Program-made: the position numbers and the translations under genes
Shown here: positions 6,376 to 14,090 of the stretch, in pieces
Position numbering within the stretch: the first letter of the stretch is position 1
Layout of the letters: the number at the start of each line of letters is the position of its first letter
The notes under the pieces: model-generated
Seen by the model: the letters and a program-made list of their open reading frames with translations, nothing else
Databases searched by the model: none
What the model was told of the DNA's origin: nothing
IMG/VR virus record: IMGVR_UViG_3300009176_000059
Coordinates: 1 to 31,858 of that record
Length of the DNA stretch: 31,858 nucleotides
Reading direction: 5' to 3' (one strand)
Origin: a virus

Positions 6376-6893
6376 TTCCCTTTCCTCACGGTGCCTAGCT
6401 TAGTCAGTTTGTCCTGATACGCCAACGCCGCCTTTAGAAACGGCGCCTTCTGTTCTCCCGTCATCCACCGCCTTATGGTGCTGCCGGGCGATTGCACGTA
6501 ACCGCACTTGCCGAACTTGTCGTGCGCGGTGTTGATGCTTATGGTCATGTAGTCGTACTCCGTCCACACGTTGTCGCGCATGGACTTGCCTTTCATATGG
6601 TAGGGTGTGATCGACTCCACCTTGCCCCAGTATCCGAAACTGTCTCCCATGTTGGTGACACTCTCGCACCGGATCACATCGCCCACCACGATATCAGTCG
6701 CGGGTACTTTCAGCGACTCGGCATAGAGACGCGACGCGGCTTCGCCACGCTTCGTCAGCGTGACCTTCTTGCCGCGACACTTGAAGCATGTCGTGCCGTA
6801 GCTCTGGCAATAGCTGTAATTGCCGCTGCCTCCACAACGGGAGCATGTCTCGATCTCGAAGCCCAGCGTGCTTACGCGCATTTTGTCGGTCAT
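6372..6893 (-). CDS. DnaJ-type zinc-finger protein, unknown function
   Basis: This encodes 173 residues. Residues 17-43 carry CSRCGGSGNYSYC and then CFKCRGKK, the CxxCxGxG spacing of the cysteine-rich domain of DnaJ, here as one compact zinc site. There is no J domain. The C-terminal 120 residues look beta-rich (IVVGDVIRC, WTEYDYMTISINTAH) and are unassigned. GGAG lies seven bases before ATG 6893. Proteins with single DnaJ-like fingers are common in phages and often bind nucleic acid or protein partners, but no activity can be assigned. Confidence 0.7.
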   Translation of the reverse strand: MTDKMRVSTLGFEIETCSRCGGSGNYSYCQSYGTTCFKCRGKKVTLTKRGEAASRLYAESLKVPATDIVVGDVIRCESVTNMGDSFGYWGKVESITPYHMKGKSMRDNVWTEYDYMTISINTAHDKFGKCGYVQSPGSTIRRWMTGEQKAPFLKAALAYQDKLTKLGTVRKGK

Positions 6894-6924
6894 AGGATAC
6901 TCCCGTCCGGTTGATGGTTGTGGA

Positions 6925-7206
6925 TCAGCGTCCGGTGAGCCGCTTCAGCTTCGCCGCCTTAGCCTTGCCTTGACTCGATACCACGATCCGCGTCTTCAGC
7001 ACGGCGGGCGGTGCGCCCACCACCTTATGCTTCGGTGCCTTCGCGGTGACGATGATGCGCGACGGCTTCGCCTCGCGCTTGCGTAGTATGTCGGATGCCG
7101 CGTTGCGGTACTTCCACTTGGTGGCTTCGGTCGCGTCGTACCACATGCCGCCTTTGTCGGTGGTGTAAAGCTGTGCCGCCAGCCCCTCGATCATAAGCGA
7201 GTCCAT
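6925..7206 (-). CDS. Small basic hypothetical protein
   Basis: This encodes 93 residues starting MDSLMIEGLAAQLYTTDKGG. The second half is highly basic (AKAPKHKVVGAPPAVLK, ending KAAKLKRLTGR), which suggests nucleic-acid contact. Its start region, with AAAGGA upstream of ATG 7206, is part of a 28-base sequence repeated exactly at the next gene upstream. The family is not recognised. Confidence 0.6.
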   Translation of the reverse strand: MDSLMIEGLAAQLYTTDKGGMWYDATEATKWKYRNAASDILRKREAKPSRIIVTAKAPKHKVVGAPPAVLKTRIVVSSQGKAKAAKLKRLTGR

Positions 7207-7225
7207 GTCCTATTCCTTTCGATGT
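7198..7225 (-). repeat. 28-base direct repeat over a start site, copy 1
   Basis: The sequence covering the ribosome binding site, ATG and first codons (reading ACATCGAAAGGAATAGGAC then ATGGACTCG on the minus strand) is identical to 7438-7465. It supplies the start of the 6925-7206 gene. Confidence 0.8.
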
Positions 7226-7257
7226 GTTCCATTCTTTTTTCAGCCGGGGACGCCCAA

Positions 7258-7446
7258 CTATTTGATGAGGCTTCGGTCAACGATAGCTGCAATCCTATCC
7301 AATCGCTCCTGCAACTCTTGTGCGGTCATCGCATAATGTGCATGGCGTTGTGTGGCTTGTTTAATCTCTTCCAACGCTTGCCTCATTTCTTCGATCATCT
7401 CAGACTGTGCTCGCAGGAGCGGAAGGGAATCACCAGACGAGTCCAT
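7258..7446 (-). CDS. Small coiled-coil protein (62 aa)
   Basis: This protein begins MDSSGDSLPLLRAQSEM and then forms one long amphipathic helix (IEEMRQALEEIKQATQ, then LQERLDRIAAIVDRS). Coiled-coil formation is likely. It shares its translation start sequence with the next gene downstream. It starts shortly after an intrinsic terminator, so the promoter must lie within or beyond that terminator; none was recognised. Function is unknown. Confidence 0.6.
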   Translation of the reverse strand: MDSSGDSLPLLRAQSEMIEEMRQALEEIKQATQRHAHYAMTAQELQERLDRIAAIVDRSLIK

Positions 7447-7465
7447 GTCCTATTCCTTTCGATGT
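7438..7465 (-). repeat. 28-base direct repeat over a start site, copy 2
   Basis: This is an exact copy of 7198-7225. It provides the ribosome binding site and first codons of the 7258-7446 gene. The two copies are 240 bases apart in the same orientation, which suggests duplication of a translation-start cassette. Confidence 0.8.
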
Positions 7466-7469
7466 ACGT

Positions 7470-7494
7470 GAAAAACGCCCCTAAGTCGGGGCGC
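7470..7494 (-). terminator. Intrinsic terminator
   Basis: On the minus strand a 6-bp GC stem (CGCCCC/GGGGCG, loop GACTTA) is followed by five U residues. It begins six bases after the stop of the 7501-7761 gene. This is a canonical rho-independent terminator. Confidence 0.85.
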
Positions 7495-7500
7495 TCCGTT

Positions 7501-7761
7501 TCACACGTCGTCGTCGAACACGTCGGAATTGAGCGAGAAGCTGCGATCGTACTTGGCGTTGCTTTCCGCCTCGATCAGCCGATTGGCGAGGAGCCACGCG
7601 GTGCCGACGGAAGCGATGAGCAACAGCTTGTCGCACTTCCGCTTCAGTTGGCTTTGATGGATGCCGGGTTTCTCTTTGATGATCGAGAATACCGTGGTGA
7701 TGCAACGCGCCTCAAATTCGGACAGATGCGAGAAGGATACTCCGTTGATGTGCGAGTCCAT
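7501..7761 (-). CDS. Hypothetical protein, possible winged helix
   Basis: This encodes 86 residues starting MDSHINGVSFSHLSEFEARC. Residues about 25-70 (TTVFSIIKEKPGIHQSQLKRKC, split over a helix-turn-helix-like core, then LLANRLIEAES) resemble the first part of winged-helix DNA-binding domains. The tail is acidic (SDVFDDDV). GGAGG lies six bases before ATG 7761. Terminators lie on both sides, so it is probably a separate short transcription unit or is reached by readthrough. A regulatory role is inference. Confidence 0.65.
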   Translation of the reverse strand: MDSHINGVSFSHLSEFEARCITTVFSIIKEKPGIHQSQLKRKCDKLLLIASVGTAWLLANRLIEAESNAKYDRSFSLNSDVFDDDV

Positions 7762-7814
7762 GTTAAACCTCCGTTGTTGGCGATCTTGCGGCTAAGTCGG
7801 CGAACCGGCTTATG

Positions 7815-7861
7815 CGCAAAAGCGCGAAGGGCGCCCCCAGCCTTTCAGCCGGGAGCGCCCT
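7815..7861 (-). terminator. Strong GC-rich hairpin pair, probable terminator
   Basis: Just after the H1-like gene, AGGGCGC-T-CCC pairs with GGG-GGCGCCCT in an 11-bp stem. It is followed by a second small hairpin, GCGC-TTTT-GCGC. The T-run is inside the second hairpin rather than free, so the strength is uncertain. The position right after a stop codon supports termination. Confidence 0.65.
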
Positions 7862-7875
7862 GTCGTCGGTACTCA

Positions 7876-8277
7876 TCAGGCGAAGCGGTATGCGGCGACG
7901 CCGTCCTTGCGCTCGACCGCAACCACCTTGTACGGCTTGGTGATCTCGCCGTGCTTGATGTTGTAGTTCGACCACGTCACCGAGAAGCGGTCGGCAATCG
8001 CCTTGGCGGAAACGGACTTCCAGCCGGTTGCCTCCTTGATTTCAGCGGCGGTCATCCCCTCCTTGCGGATGGCGAGAGCGAAGATGATGCTGGACTTCTC
8101 GCCGTGTGCCGCTTTCTGCTGCACCGGCTTCGGTGCCGGCTTTGCCGCCTTCTTCGCGACAACCGGCTTTGCCGCCTTGGCGGTCTTCGCCAGCTTCGCC
8201 TTGTCAGCCGCTGCGGTCTTCAACGCCAGCTTGCGGGCGTCGGCGACGGTGGCGGTCTTCGTGATCTTCTTAGCCAT
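7876..8277 (-). CDS. Histone-H1-like basic protein with C-terminal winged-helix-like domain
   Basis: This encodes 133 residues. Residues 1-60 are Lys/Ala/Pro-rich, like the tails of histone H1 and bacterial AlgP-type proteins (KLAKTAKAAKPVVAKKAAK). Residues 62-133 form a compact domain (SSIIFALAIRKEGMTAAEIK, then WKSVSAKAIADRF) resembling small winged-helix DUF3489-like domains. The likely role is binding phage or host DNA in the cytoplasm. It stands alone: a strong promoter at 8745-8773, a leader of about 460 bases with five inverted repeats, GGAG eight bases before ATG 8277, and a terminator directly after. This arrangement suggests high and separately controlled expression. Confidence 0.8.
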   Translation of the reverse strand: MAKKITKTATVADARKLALKTAAADKAKLAKTAKAAKPVVAKKAAKPAPKPVQQKAAHGEKSSIIFALAIRKEGMTAAEIKEATGWKSVSAKAIADRFSVTWSNYNIKHGEITKPYKVVAVERKDGVAAYRFA

Positions 8278-8357
8278 GATGTAAACTCCGTTGGAAACCT
8301 AAGCCCTAATGCTTAGGTGCAAGCGCCGTAGCGGTGGCGCTTACATCTAAGATAGGA

Positions 8358-8412
8358 AACCAAATCGAACCGCTATAGGGCTGCGTCGCGGTGGACCGAG
8401 TCCGATTTGGTT
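8358..8412 (-). repeat. Structured element A of the leader
   Basis: A perfect 10-bp outer stem (AACCAAATCG/CGATTTGGTT) encloses a 35-base core. On the minus strand the core reads TCGGTCC, a variable stretch, GACGCAGCCC and TATAGCGG, matching element B closely. An inner ACCGC/GCGGT pairing is also possible. Confidence 0.75.
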
Positions 8413-8421
8413 GGTGTCCCT

Positions 8422-8473
8422 GTTATCCGATACCGCTATGGGCTGCGTCCGCTAGGACCGAATATCGGATAAC
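8422..8473 (-). repeat. Structured element B of the leader
   Basis: A perfect 11-bp outer stem (GTTATCCGATA/TATCGGATAAC) encloses a 30-base core with TCGGTCC, GACGCAGCCC and ATAGCGG in the same order and spacing as element A. The outer stem shares no sequence with that of A. The inner fold differs, since GTCC-TAGC-GGAC can pair here. Confidence 0.75.
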
Positions 8474-8485
8474 CTCAGAAAAGTT

Positions 8486-8526
8486 CAGATCGCTAATCGG
8501 CGCGAACACGCTATCGGCGCGATCTG
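8486..8526 (-). repeat. Structured element C of the leader
   Basis: An 8-bp stem (CAGATCGC/GCGATCTG) encloses 25 bases. Only a short part (CCGATAGCG on the minus strand) resembles the core of A and B, so it may be a degenerate third copy. Confidence 0.55.
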
Positions 8527-8744
8527 TTTCGTTTAACGGTTGCCACCCTGGTTATATGGCGGGCGCTTGCTATCGCGTCCGTTTGCCCATACGCACCTTG
8601 CGTCACTGAGTCTATTCCCGTCCGATATCAGACGAGGCTCTGAGGGGGTGGAGTCCGTGCCGAATTTTGTTTCGTCGGGGTTCGGCGCCCGCCGGCTTAT
8701 CTGCCGAGTTTTCCGTTGGGGTTGGTTCCCGTCCGGTGAAAGGA

Positions 8745-8773
8745 AATATAGGGGTGTCGTCCGCCGCCGTCAA
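8745..8773 (-). promoter_or_regulatory. Sigma70-type promoter for the H1-like gene
   Basis: On the minus strand TTGACG (8768-8773) and TATATT (8745-8750) are separated by exactly 17 bases. An A-rich stretch (AAAAATAAA) just upstream resembles an UP element. Transcription would start near 8738 and read into the structured leader. This is the best match to a host promoter that I found in the window. Confidence 0.75.
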
Positions 8774-8984
8774 CTTTATTTTTCGGACCTAAGTCGTTGA
8801 AAACGTTAGATTTCCCCTACGGGACGCATTTTTTATGACGGGAATCGGCGGTTTTTTTCAGGTCGAGCCGGAGCGCCGACGACAAGTCGGGCGGGGCGGG
8901 GCTGACGGCGGGGAGATTCAGTCTCAGTATATGAGACGGGAGCCGGGAGGGGAGGGGCGCCGGGAGTGGCTTTACGACACCACC
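8774..8984 (-). other. Gene-free spacer between helicase gene and promoter
   Basis: No gene is supported here. The part next to the helicase is extremely G-rich on the plus strand. A perfect 6-bp palindrome (GTCTCA-GTATA-TGAGAC) at 8921-8937 could be a binding site. T-runs at about 8830 and 8853 read as terminator-like only on the plus strand, without convincing stems. Confidence 0.5.
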
Positions 8985-10631
8985 CTAACGCGGGGCGCCC
9001 GGATGCGCTAGGCGGCGCCGGGGCGCGGGGCGCGGGATAGGTAGCGGCGGGGAGCTAGGATGCGTGGCGGGCGTCCGGAATCGCCGGCGTTCGCTTGTCA
9101 GGCTTCGGAGGATATCGCGCCCCTCCTTCAGAAAGTCTAGGATGCGCCTATCCACCGGGGAGGCGGTCAAATCATCGATCATCAGTGGACGTGTGCCGCG
9201 CGCCATCGGACGTGCCTGCGCTTGCTGACGTGTGATAGGCGACACGGGCGATTCATAGAAGATAAGATAATCGGCTTGCGGAAGATCGATTGACAGCCCG
9301 CCTTTCACGCTGTTCGCCACGAGATACTGCGTGCGCCCCTGCTGAAAGTCTGAGACGATGGCATTGGACTTGGCGAGCGTGGTCACACCACCATAGAGCC
9401 AGCCGAACGTCGCCTTGCGCTTGGTCAGCATGTCGGTGATAAGCTTGCCGGTGTGTGTGTATTCGTGAAAGATGACGATCTGCACATCGGGTTTGGCTTC
9501 CACCAACTCGGTCAGCCATTCCAGCTTGGGGTTCGCCTTGAAGTGGATTATATGTCGCTCATCTTCATCATCGTCGAATGGCAGGTACCCAGCCGAGACT
9601 TGGCGCAGCCGGTGAAAGGTGCTGAGTATGGCAGCGTTCTCACCAGACGGCAGCTTTATCAGCTTGTTGATAACATCATGGTAAGCCTCTAGCTGGTCGC
9701 CGTACATGTGCAACTCGACCACATCCTCCCACACCGTCTGATCTGCCACCTCCTCGCGTCGATAGCTCATGGCAAGTGATGATAGCTTGTATTCCAGCTT
9801 CGGCAGCTTTCGCTTGTCGAAGATGTACTCCGTCCGCCCGCTGAAGTAGTTCTTCTTCTTGTTGCCGAATGCAATCTCGAAAAAATAGTAGTTGTGCCCT
9901 AGCGTTTTGCCACGGTCGATGAGGAAGCACTGAGCCCACAGCGCATATGGGTCGCGCCCGAACGGTGTGCCGGTCAGCCCCAGCCGGAACTGGCAGTGCT
10001 CTGTCAAAGCCGCTGCAATCTGAAACCTGAGAGACTGATGATCCTTGAACATATGTATCTCATCGAAGATCGCCAACTCAAAATCTTCGGCAATGTCGGC
10101 GATGAGCGGTAGGTTCGGATACAGCTTGCGCTTCGCCTTGTCACGCTTGTTGGTGCCCCACACGGTGAACAACTCTTGCGCGCCCGACACCGGCAGCACG
10201 ATCAGGTCGACAGATGGATCGGTGATGCCTTTCACGAAGTCGGCAGGATCGGTGTGCACGATCTGGATGTTGAACGTGCTGTGTTTGCGTGCCTCGGTCG
10301 CCCATACTTGCAAACCGAGTGGCGAGTGCGCAAACACGATGCCTTTGCCTTTCCGCCATAGATTGGTGCGCTTGAGATGCTGTGCCCAAGCCAGCGCCAT
10401 CATGCTCTTACCCAGCCGCATGTCGTACAGCAGCAGCGAGCGGCGCATATAGAGCGCGAATGCCAGTCCTTCCAACTGATACTGGCGAGGTTCCGTCACC
10501 GGCTCTAGGAATTGCCCGGTGCTGTCATAGATGGTGCGATTGAGTGCTTTCGTCTCCGCGTGCTTGAACTCCGGCATCGCCGGCATAGGCTTGTCGAGGA
10601 AATGCTCAATCGCGAGTGATGACAGAGCCAT
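8985..10631 (-). CDS. SNF2/superfamily II DNA helicase
   Basis: This encodes 548 residues. Helicase motifs in order are motif I (YDMRLGKSMMALAW, near residue 71), motif II (FDEIHMF, about 190), motif III (LGLTGTPFGRDP, about 215), motif V (ANSVKGGLSIDLPQADY, about 442) and a diverged motif VI (QQAQARPMARGTRP, about 480). This is an SNF2-like ATP-dependent translocase. It probably does branch migration or replisome remodelling like T4 UvsW, which it may replace here. The last 40 residues form a Pro/Arg-rich tail with PAPRRRLAHPG, sharing the R-R-x-L motif seen in several other proteins. ATG 10631 overlaps the stop of the DnaB-like gene by one base. It ends its operon before a long non-coding region. 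Confidence 0.88.
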   Translation of the reverse strand: MALSSLAIEHFLDKPMPAMPEFKHAETKALNRTIYDSTGQFLEPVTEPRQYQLEGLAFALYMRRSLLLYDMRLGKSMMALAWAQHLKRTNLWRKGKGIVFAHSPLGLQVWATEARKHSTFNIQIVHTDPADFVKGITDPSVDLIVLPVSGAQELFTVWGTNKRDKAKRKLYPNLPLIADIAEDFELAIFDEIHMFKDHQSLRFQIAAALTEHCQFRLGLTGTPFGRDPYALWAQCFLIDRGKTLGHNYYFFEIAFGNKKKNYFSGRTEYIFDKRKLPKLEYKLSSLAMSYRREEVADQTVWEDVVELHMYGDQLEAYHDVINKLIKLPSGENAAILSTFHRLRQVSAGYLPFDDDEDERHIIHFKANPKLEWLTELVEAKPDVQIVIFHEYTHTGKLITDMLTKRKATFGWLYGGVTTLAKSNAIVSDFQQGRTQYLVANSVKGGLSIDLPQADYLIFYESPVSPITRQQAQARPMARGTRPLMIDDLTASPVDRRILDFLKEGRDILRSLTSERRRFRTPATHPSSPPLPIPRPAPRRRLAHPGAPR

Positions 10632-12067
10632 CAGTCTTCCTCCTGATCCTCGGTGTCCTGCTTTCGATCATCTATGATGCTATCGGACTCCTGCGTGACA
10701 GCCGAGTTCATAAATATGCTATCCACGCAAAACTGCCCGGTGGCGTATGACTGAGTTATCATCACACGGAATCCGTCTTCCTCGTCGCGTGCGGCGTCGA
10801 CCAGCAATCGTGCAAGCTGTCGTTTCTTCTCCTGTTCGGTGCGCGAGAATGTGACCACGATATCTGCAATGCCGGCTTTGCTCCAATCCTCCGACACATT
10901 CTTGGATGTAACCCAGCGCGAATCCTGCGATGCACGGTTGCCTTGCGTTGGACAGATGAGAGCATGGTTGCGATCGACTGCCACGCCGCGCAGACCGGAG
11001 AACATACGCCCGGTGGAGACACGCAGTGTTTTCTCATCTATGTTCATCAAATCAGGATAGTCCATGATCACCAGGTCCGGCACGAATTTGTAGCGGCGTT
11101 CCAGGTTGTCGAGGTATGCGTTGTAGCGAGGCAGCGTGAGCGTGTTCGTGGCGAACTGCTTAATCAGCAGCGGCGTGCGATGCTCCATCTCACGCAGCCG
11201 TGCCAACACATATTCCTCATTGTCCACCGTCAGAGCCAACGGCATCACCATGTAATCTTTGGTGTCGGTCCATTCACCACCGCTGTCGCGCTCGAAGTAT
11301 GGCATGTTGAGTTTCTCAAGTGCCTGCTTCTTCGTCATGCTCCAGAAAGCCTGGATGTAGCGCCGCTTGGTCAACTCCGCTGAGTTTTCCAGCGAAATGT
11401 GCAAGGTCTTGCGTCTGAAGCGTACACCGGCTTTGCCCACACCGATGCAGAACCATGATTTGCCAGCCTTCTTCGGTGCGATGAACATCATCATGGTTCC
11501 ACGTGCTGGCACTATGCCGCGCTCGTCCAACACCTCGATGCCAGATGAAAAGAAGTCGGTTTCGGTCTTGCGTAGGAAGGACAGATCGGTGTCGTGAAGC
11601 CACGTGCCGGCGGTCATGTCATTGTCAAACGAGTGCCCGGTGCGACTCCACAGCACCTCATCAGCCTTCTCTTCGTCGCCCTGGTTGAGATAGCGCAAGG
11701 CTTCGTCAATCGCCATTTTGCGCTGCCGGATGCGTATGAAGCGATCCAGGTCAGACATAACATAGTCGGGGTCGAGTTCCGGTGCGAGCCGTTCGGTGGC
11801 GTCTATCGTCAAGCCCATCAGTGAGCCAGGACGTTTCAGGTCATCTTCTAGCAGATCGCGGATGTGTCCCATCGCTGGTCGACGGTACACCTCTATGAAT
11901 CGTATGGCGGCTTCTGCCAGCTTTTCCTGGTTCTTGTCACCGAACAACTCGGGGCGCAGCACCGATGCCAGTTGCGGTGCATATTGCTCATTCCAAATCA
12001 GCATGGTCAACACGTTTTCCTGCGATGCCCCGTGAAGGACACCGAAGTCGTGTGAATAGTCAGACAT
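10631..12067 (-). CDS. DnaB-like replicative DNA helicase
   Basis: The 478-residue protein has an N-terminal helical domain (QENVLTMLIWNEQY) and a RecA-like ATPase domain. The ATPase shows Walker A IAPKKAGKS (about residue 190), H1a LHISLEN, Walker B LVIMDYPDL (about 330), H3 ALICPTQGNRAS and a following ADIVVTFSRTEQE segment. It should unwind DNA 5' to 3' at the fork. The start at 12067 is chosen because AGGGGA lies six bases upstream; an in-frame extension would overlap the gp46-like gene. The final 20 residues are very acidic (DTEDQEED). It sits with an SNF2 helicase and recombination genes. No primase was recognised next to it. Confidence 0.85.
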   Translation of the reverse strand: MSDYSHDFGVLHGASQENVLTMLIWNEQYAPQLASVLRPELFGDKNQEKLAEAAIRFIEVYRRPAMGHIRDLLEDDLKRPGSLMGLTIDATERLAPELDPDYVMSDLDRFIRIRQRKMAIDEALRYLNQGDEEKADEVLWSRTGHSFDNDMTAGTWLHDTDLSFLRKTETDFFSSGIEVLDERGIVPARGTMMMFIAPKKAGKSWFCIGVGKAGVRFRRKTLHISLENSAELTKRRYIQAFWSMTKKQALEKLNMPYFERDSGGEWTDTKDYMVMPLALTVDNEEYVLARLREMEHRTPLLIKQFATNTLTLPRYNAYLDNLERRYKFVPDLVIMDYPDLMNIDEKTLRVSTGRMFSGLRGVAVDRNHALICPTQGNRASQDSRWVTSKNVSEDWSKAGIADIVVTFSRTEQEKKRQLARLLVDAARDEEDGFRVMITQSYATGQFCVDSIFMNSAVTQESDSIIDDRKQDTEDQEED

Positions 12068-12078
12068 TGTAATCCCCT

Positions 12079-13866
12079 TCAGGCGATTTTCTCGATGGAC
12101 GTTCCGTGTTGATCTTTGGTTACTTGCCACGTTTCAGCAAACGGATAACTCAGTGTGTGATGATCGCTCAGCCAGATCGTCTTGCCGGTGCTTTCGGCGC
12201 GGTCATCCAGGCATGACATGAGGTGTTCGACGCCTTGCGGTGATAGCCATTGTGTCGGCTCGTCGAAGACTTCTATGGAGTGATATACTCCGCTCATGCT
12301 TTGAACGAGTGCCGATAGTCCAAGCGAGACAGCTAACTTGATACGCTGCGCTTCGCCATAGGAGTATGAGCGATAGTCGCCCTGCTTGCGTGGATTGGTC
12401 ACGTGTGCGTACACGCCGAACCGCGACGATGTGTTGCCGGACTTGGTTTCCACCTCGGTGCTGAATGTGATGTGCCAGTCACCAACGCCCAGCGATCCGG
12501 CTGCCGCCGCCGTCTCGATCTCGAGTACCTTCAGCAGACGGCGGATGATGAACAATCGGATGTTGAGGAAATGCTTGCGCCAGTATGTGGCTTCCATGAA
12601 CTCGGTTTCAACAGCGATGCGGGCCTCTTTGCGTGCTGCTATGTCGGCTTGCAGATTGTGTACTTGTGTCACCGCCTGTGCAATGGCGCGGGTGAATGGG
12701 TTGGTCTGCTCCAGCACAGCCACGAGTGTCTTGTGTGCCATGTCATGGTTGTTCTTGGCGAGCCGAACATCCGCCTGTGCGAATGCGACGGCTTGACGTA
12801 TCTCATTCTGTGTTTGCTCGTATGCACGATTGATAGCCTGCGCCTTGGCATATCTGTCTTCCACGTCGGCAGATTCTTGCTTGCTGGAGTCTAGGTTTGC
12901 GATGTGGACAGCCACATCTTCGGACAACTCGGTTAGCTTGGCAACGCGGAAGTGCTCGGCGATGTTTTGTCCGCACGTGGGGCACCGATGGTTATCGCGA
13001 TAGAAGAAGCTTTGCTGTAGCGTCGCCTGGTGCTGCTGCTTGATGTGCTCTTGTTCGGATCGGAGGTGCGCCCGGCGACTGATGAGGTGTTCTATGGGCA
13101 AAGACTGTGGTATCTCGGCTGCCCAGGCTTCGGCATATGCCAGCAATTCCGTGCATTGATTGAGTGTGGCTTCGGCAGCATCGTAGTTGGCTTCCCACTG
13201 TGCCACTTGTTCGTCGCGTCCATCCATCCACACGCGTTCGGCTTCGTAGGTCTGTGTGAGGTGCGACTGCGACGATGTAAGCTGACCCTCCCTGTGTGAT
13301 ATTTGTCGGGTGGCTTCCTCCATCTGAAACGACAGCTTCTTGGCTTTGTTGCCGGCGAAGTCGGACATTGATTCCCAATAGTCCAGCATCATCAGTTCCG
13401 CCAGCATCTCGCCGCGCTGTGGCACCGTTAAATCCATGAACAACGGCGCTGCCTGCCCGAACACCACCGAATGCACGAAGCGTGCACGTGGCAACCCCAT
13501 CAGTTCATCAACGGCTGCCTGTGGTACCTCGCTGCCGTTTATGGTAAGCCGCTCCGGTGAGCCGATGCGCTCGATTGCATACTGCACGCCGTCGATGGTG
13601 TAGCAGGCTATCACTTGTGGTCGGTGCTTGGTGCCCCACGGCATGAGTTCCGATGCACGCTGCCCGCGAATGGACATGCCGTACAGGCACCACGTCAGCG
13701 CGTCCCACCACGTTGATTTGCCAGCACCATTGGAACCCAGCGATGGGTCGAGTTCGTTGACGCCGGTCAGGTAGATCAAACCTCCTGCTGGAAACTCAAG
13801 TGTTGCGGTGTCGGTGATGGCGCGGAAGTGGCTGGCAGTTATGGTTTCAAGGACGATCAATCTCAT
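12079..13866 (-). CDS. SbcC/gp46-like recombination nuclease ATPase subunit
   Basis: The 595-residue protein has the Rad50/SbcC layout. Walker A (GSNGAGKST) lies near residue 45. A long coiled-coil follows, interrupted by a zinc hook CPTCGQNI (about residue 298) and a second coil. The signature region is YSYGEAQRIKLAVSLG (about 507) and Walker B is IEVFDEPTQW (about 540). The usual LSGGE signature reads SYGEA here. With its partner at 14087-15082 it should resect double-strand ends for recombination. The order gp47-like, small gene, gp46-like and the ATGA overlaps indicate co-translation. Confidence 0.9.
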   Translation of the reverse strand: MRLIVLETITASHFRAITDTATLEFPAGGLIYLTGVNELDPSLGSNGAGKSTWWDALTWCLYGMSIRGQRASELMPWGTKHRPQVIACYTIDGVQYAIERIGSPERLTINGSEVPQAAVDELMGLPRARFVHSVVFGQAAPLFMDLTVPQRGEMLAELMMLDYWESMSDFAGNKAKKLSFQMEEATRQISHREGQLTSSQSHLTQTYEAERVWMDGRDEQVAQWEANYDAAEATLNQCTELLAYAEAWAAEIPQSLPIEHLISRRAHLRSEQEHIKQQHQATLQQSFFYRDNHRCPTCGQNIAEHFRVAKLTELSEDVAVHIANLDSSKQESADVEDRYAKAQAINRAYEQTQNEIRQAVAFAQADVRLAKNNHDMAHKTLVAVLEQTNPFTRAIAQAVTQVHNLQADIAARKEARIAVETEFMEATYWRKHFLNIRLFIIRRLLKVLEIETAAAAGSLGVGDWHITFSTEVETKSGNTSSRFGVYAHVTNPRKQGDYRSYSYGEAQRIKLAVSLGLSALVQSMSGVYHSIEVFDEPTQWLSPQGVEHLMSCLDDRAESTGKTIWLSDHHTLSYPFAETWQVTKDQHGTSIEKIA

Positions 13867-14090
13867 GGTTCGATCTTCCAGAACGTCATACCACCGAGGT
13901 AGTTCATACAGTCGGATATGCCCATGTACCAGCTACCACGACTGCTCTCCCGCATCACCACATCATGGTCCCTGGTGCGGTGTTGCCGCACTCCGTTCTC
14001 GATCCATGATTCCCACTTCACCTTAACCCTGTCACCAACAGATACCGTTTTCCCGTCGGCATCCTTCAGTGTCCCGAACTCATTCATCAT
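13863..14090 (-). CDS. Small hypothetical protein between gp47- and gp46-like genes
   Basis: This encodes 75 residues starting MMNEFGTLKDADGKTVSVGD, a beta-rich pattern (GDRVKVKWESW, then GSWYMGISDCMNYLGG) like small SH3-type barrels. GGGGG stands just upstream of ATG 14090. The start and stop overlap both neighbours by four bases, so it is expressed with the nuclease complex. Its position suggests an accessory subunit, but that is inference. Confidence 0.7.
   Translation of the reverse strand: MMNEFGTLKDADGKTVSVGDRVKVKWESWIENGVRQHRTRDHDVVMRESSRGSWYMGISDCMNYLGGMTFWKIEP

Larger units (their letters stand above)
8278..8738 (-). ncRNA. Long structured 5' leader of the H1-like gene
   Basis: The region between the inferred transcription start and the H1-like ATG has no convincing gene. 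It contains five perfect inverted repeats: 8486-8526 (8 bp), 8422-8473 (11 bp), 8358-8412 (10 bp), 8321-8342 (7 bp) and 8297-8318 (8 bp). The stems have unrelated sequences, while two of the enclosed regions are nearly identical, which points to conserved RNA structure. It could be a regulatory leader, a processed small RNA, or DNA sites of a replication origin. No known riboswitch was recognised. Confidence 0.6.

Noticed and set aside
7222-8316. A 364-codon open frame on the plus strand
   Set aside because: It runs antisense through three minus-strand genes, a direct repeat and two terminators, with a low-complexity product and no ribosome binding site of note.
8358-8473. Structured elements as tRNA genes
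   Set aside because: The stems and core lack T-loop and anticodon-arm features, and no CCA-type end is present.
8297-8526. The array of inverted repeats as a CRISPR
   Set aside because: Repeats are not identical, spacers are irregular, and the palindromic arms differ from element to element.
8391-8800. Two plus-strand frames of 72 and 86 codons in the non-coding region
   Set aside because: They cross the inverted repeats and the promoter, lack good start signals, and encode no recognisable pattern.
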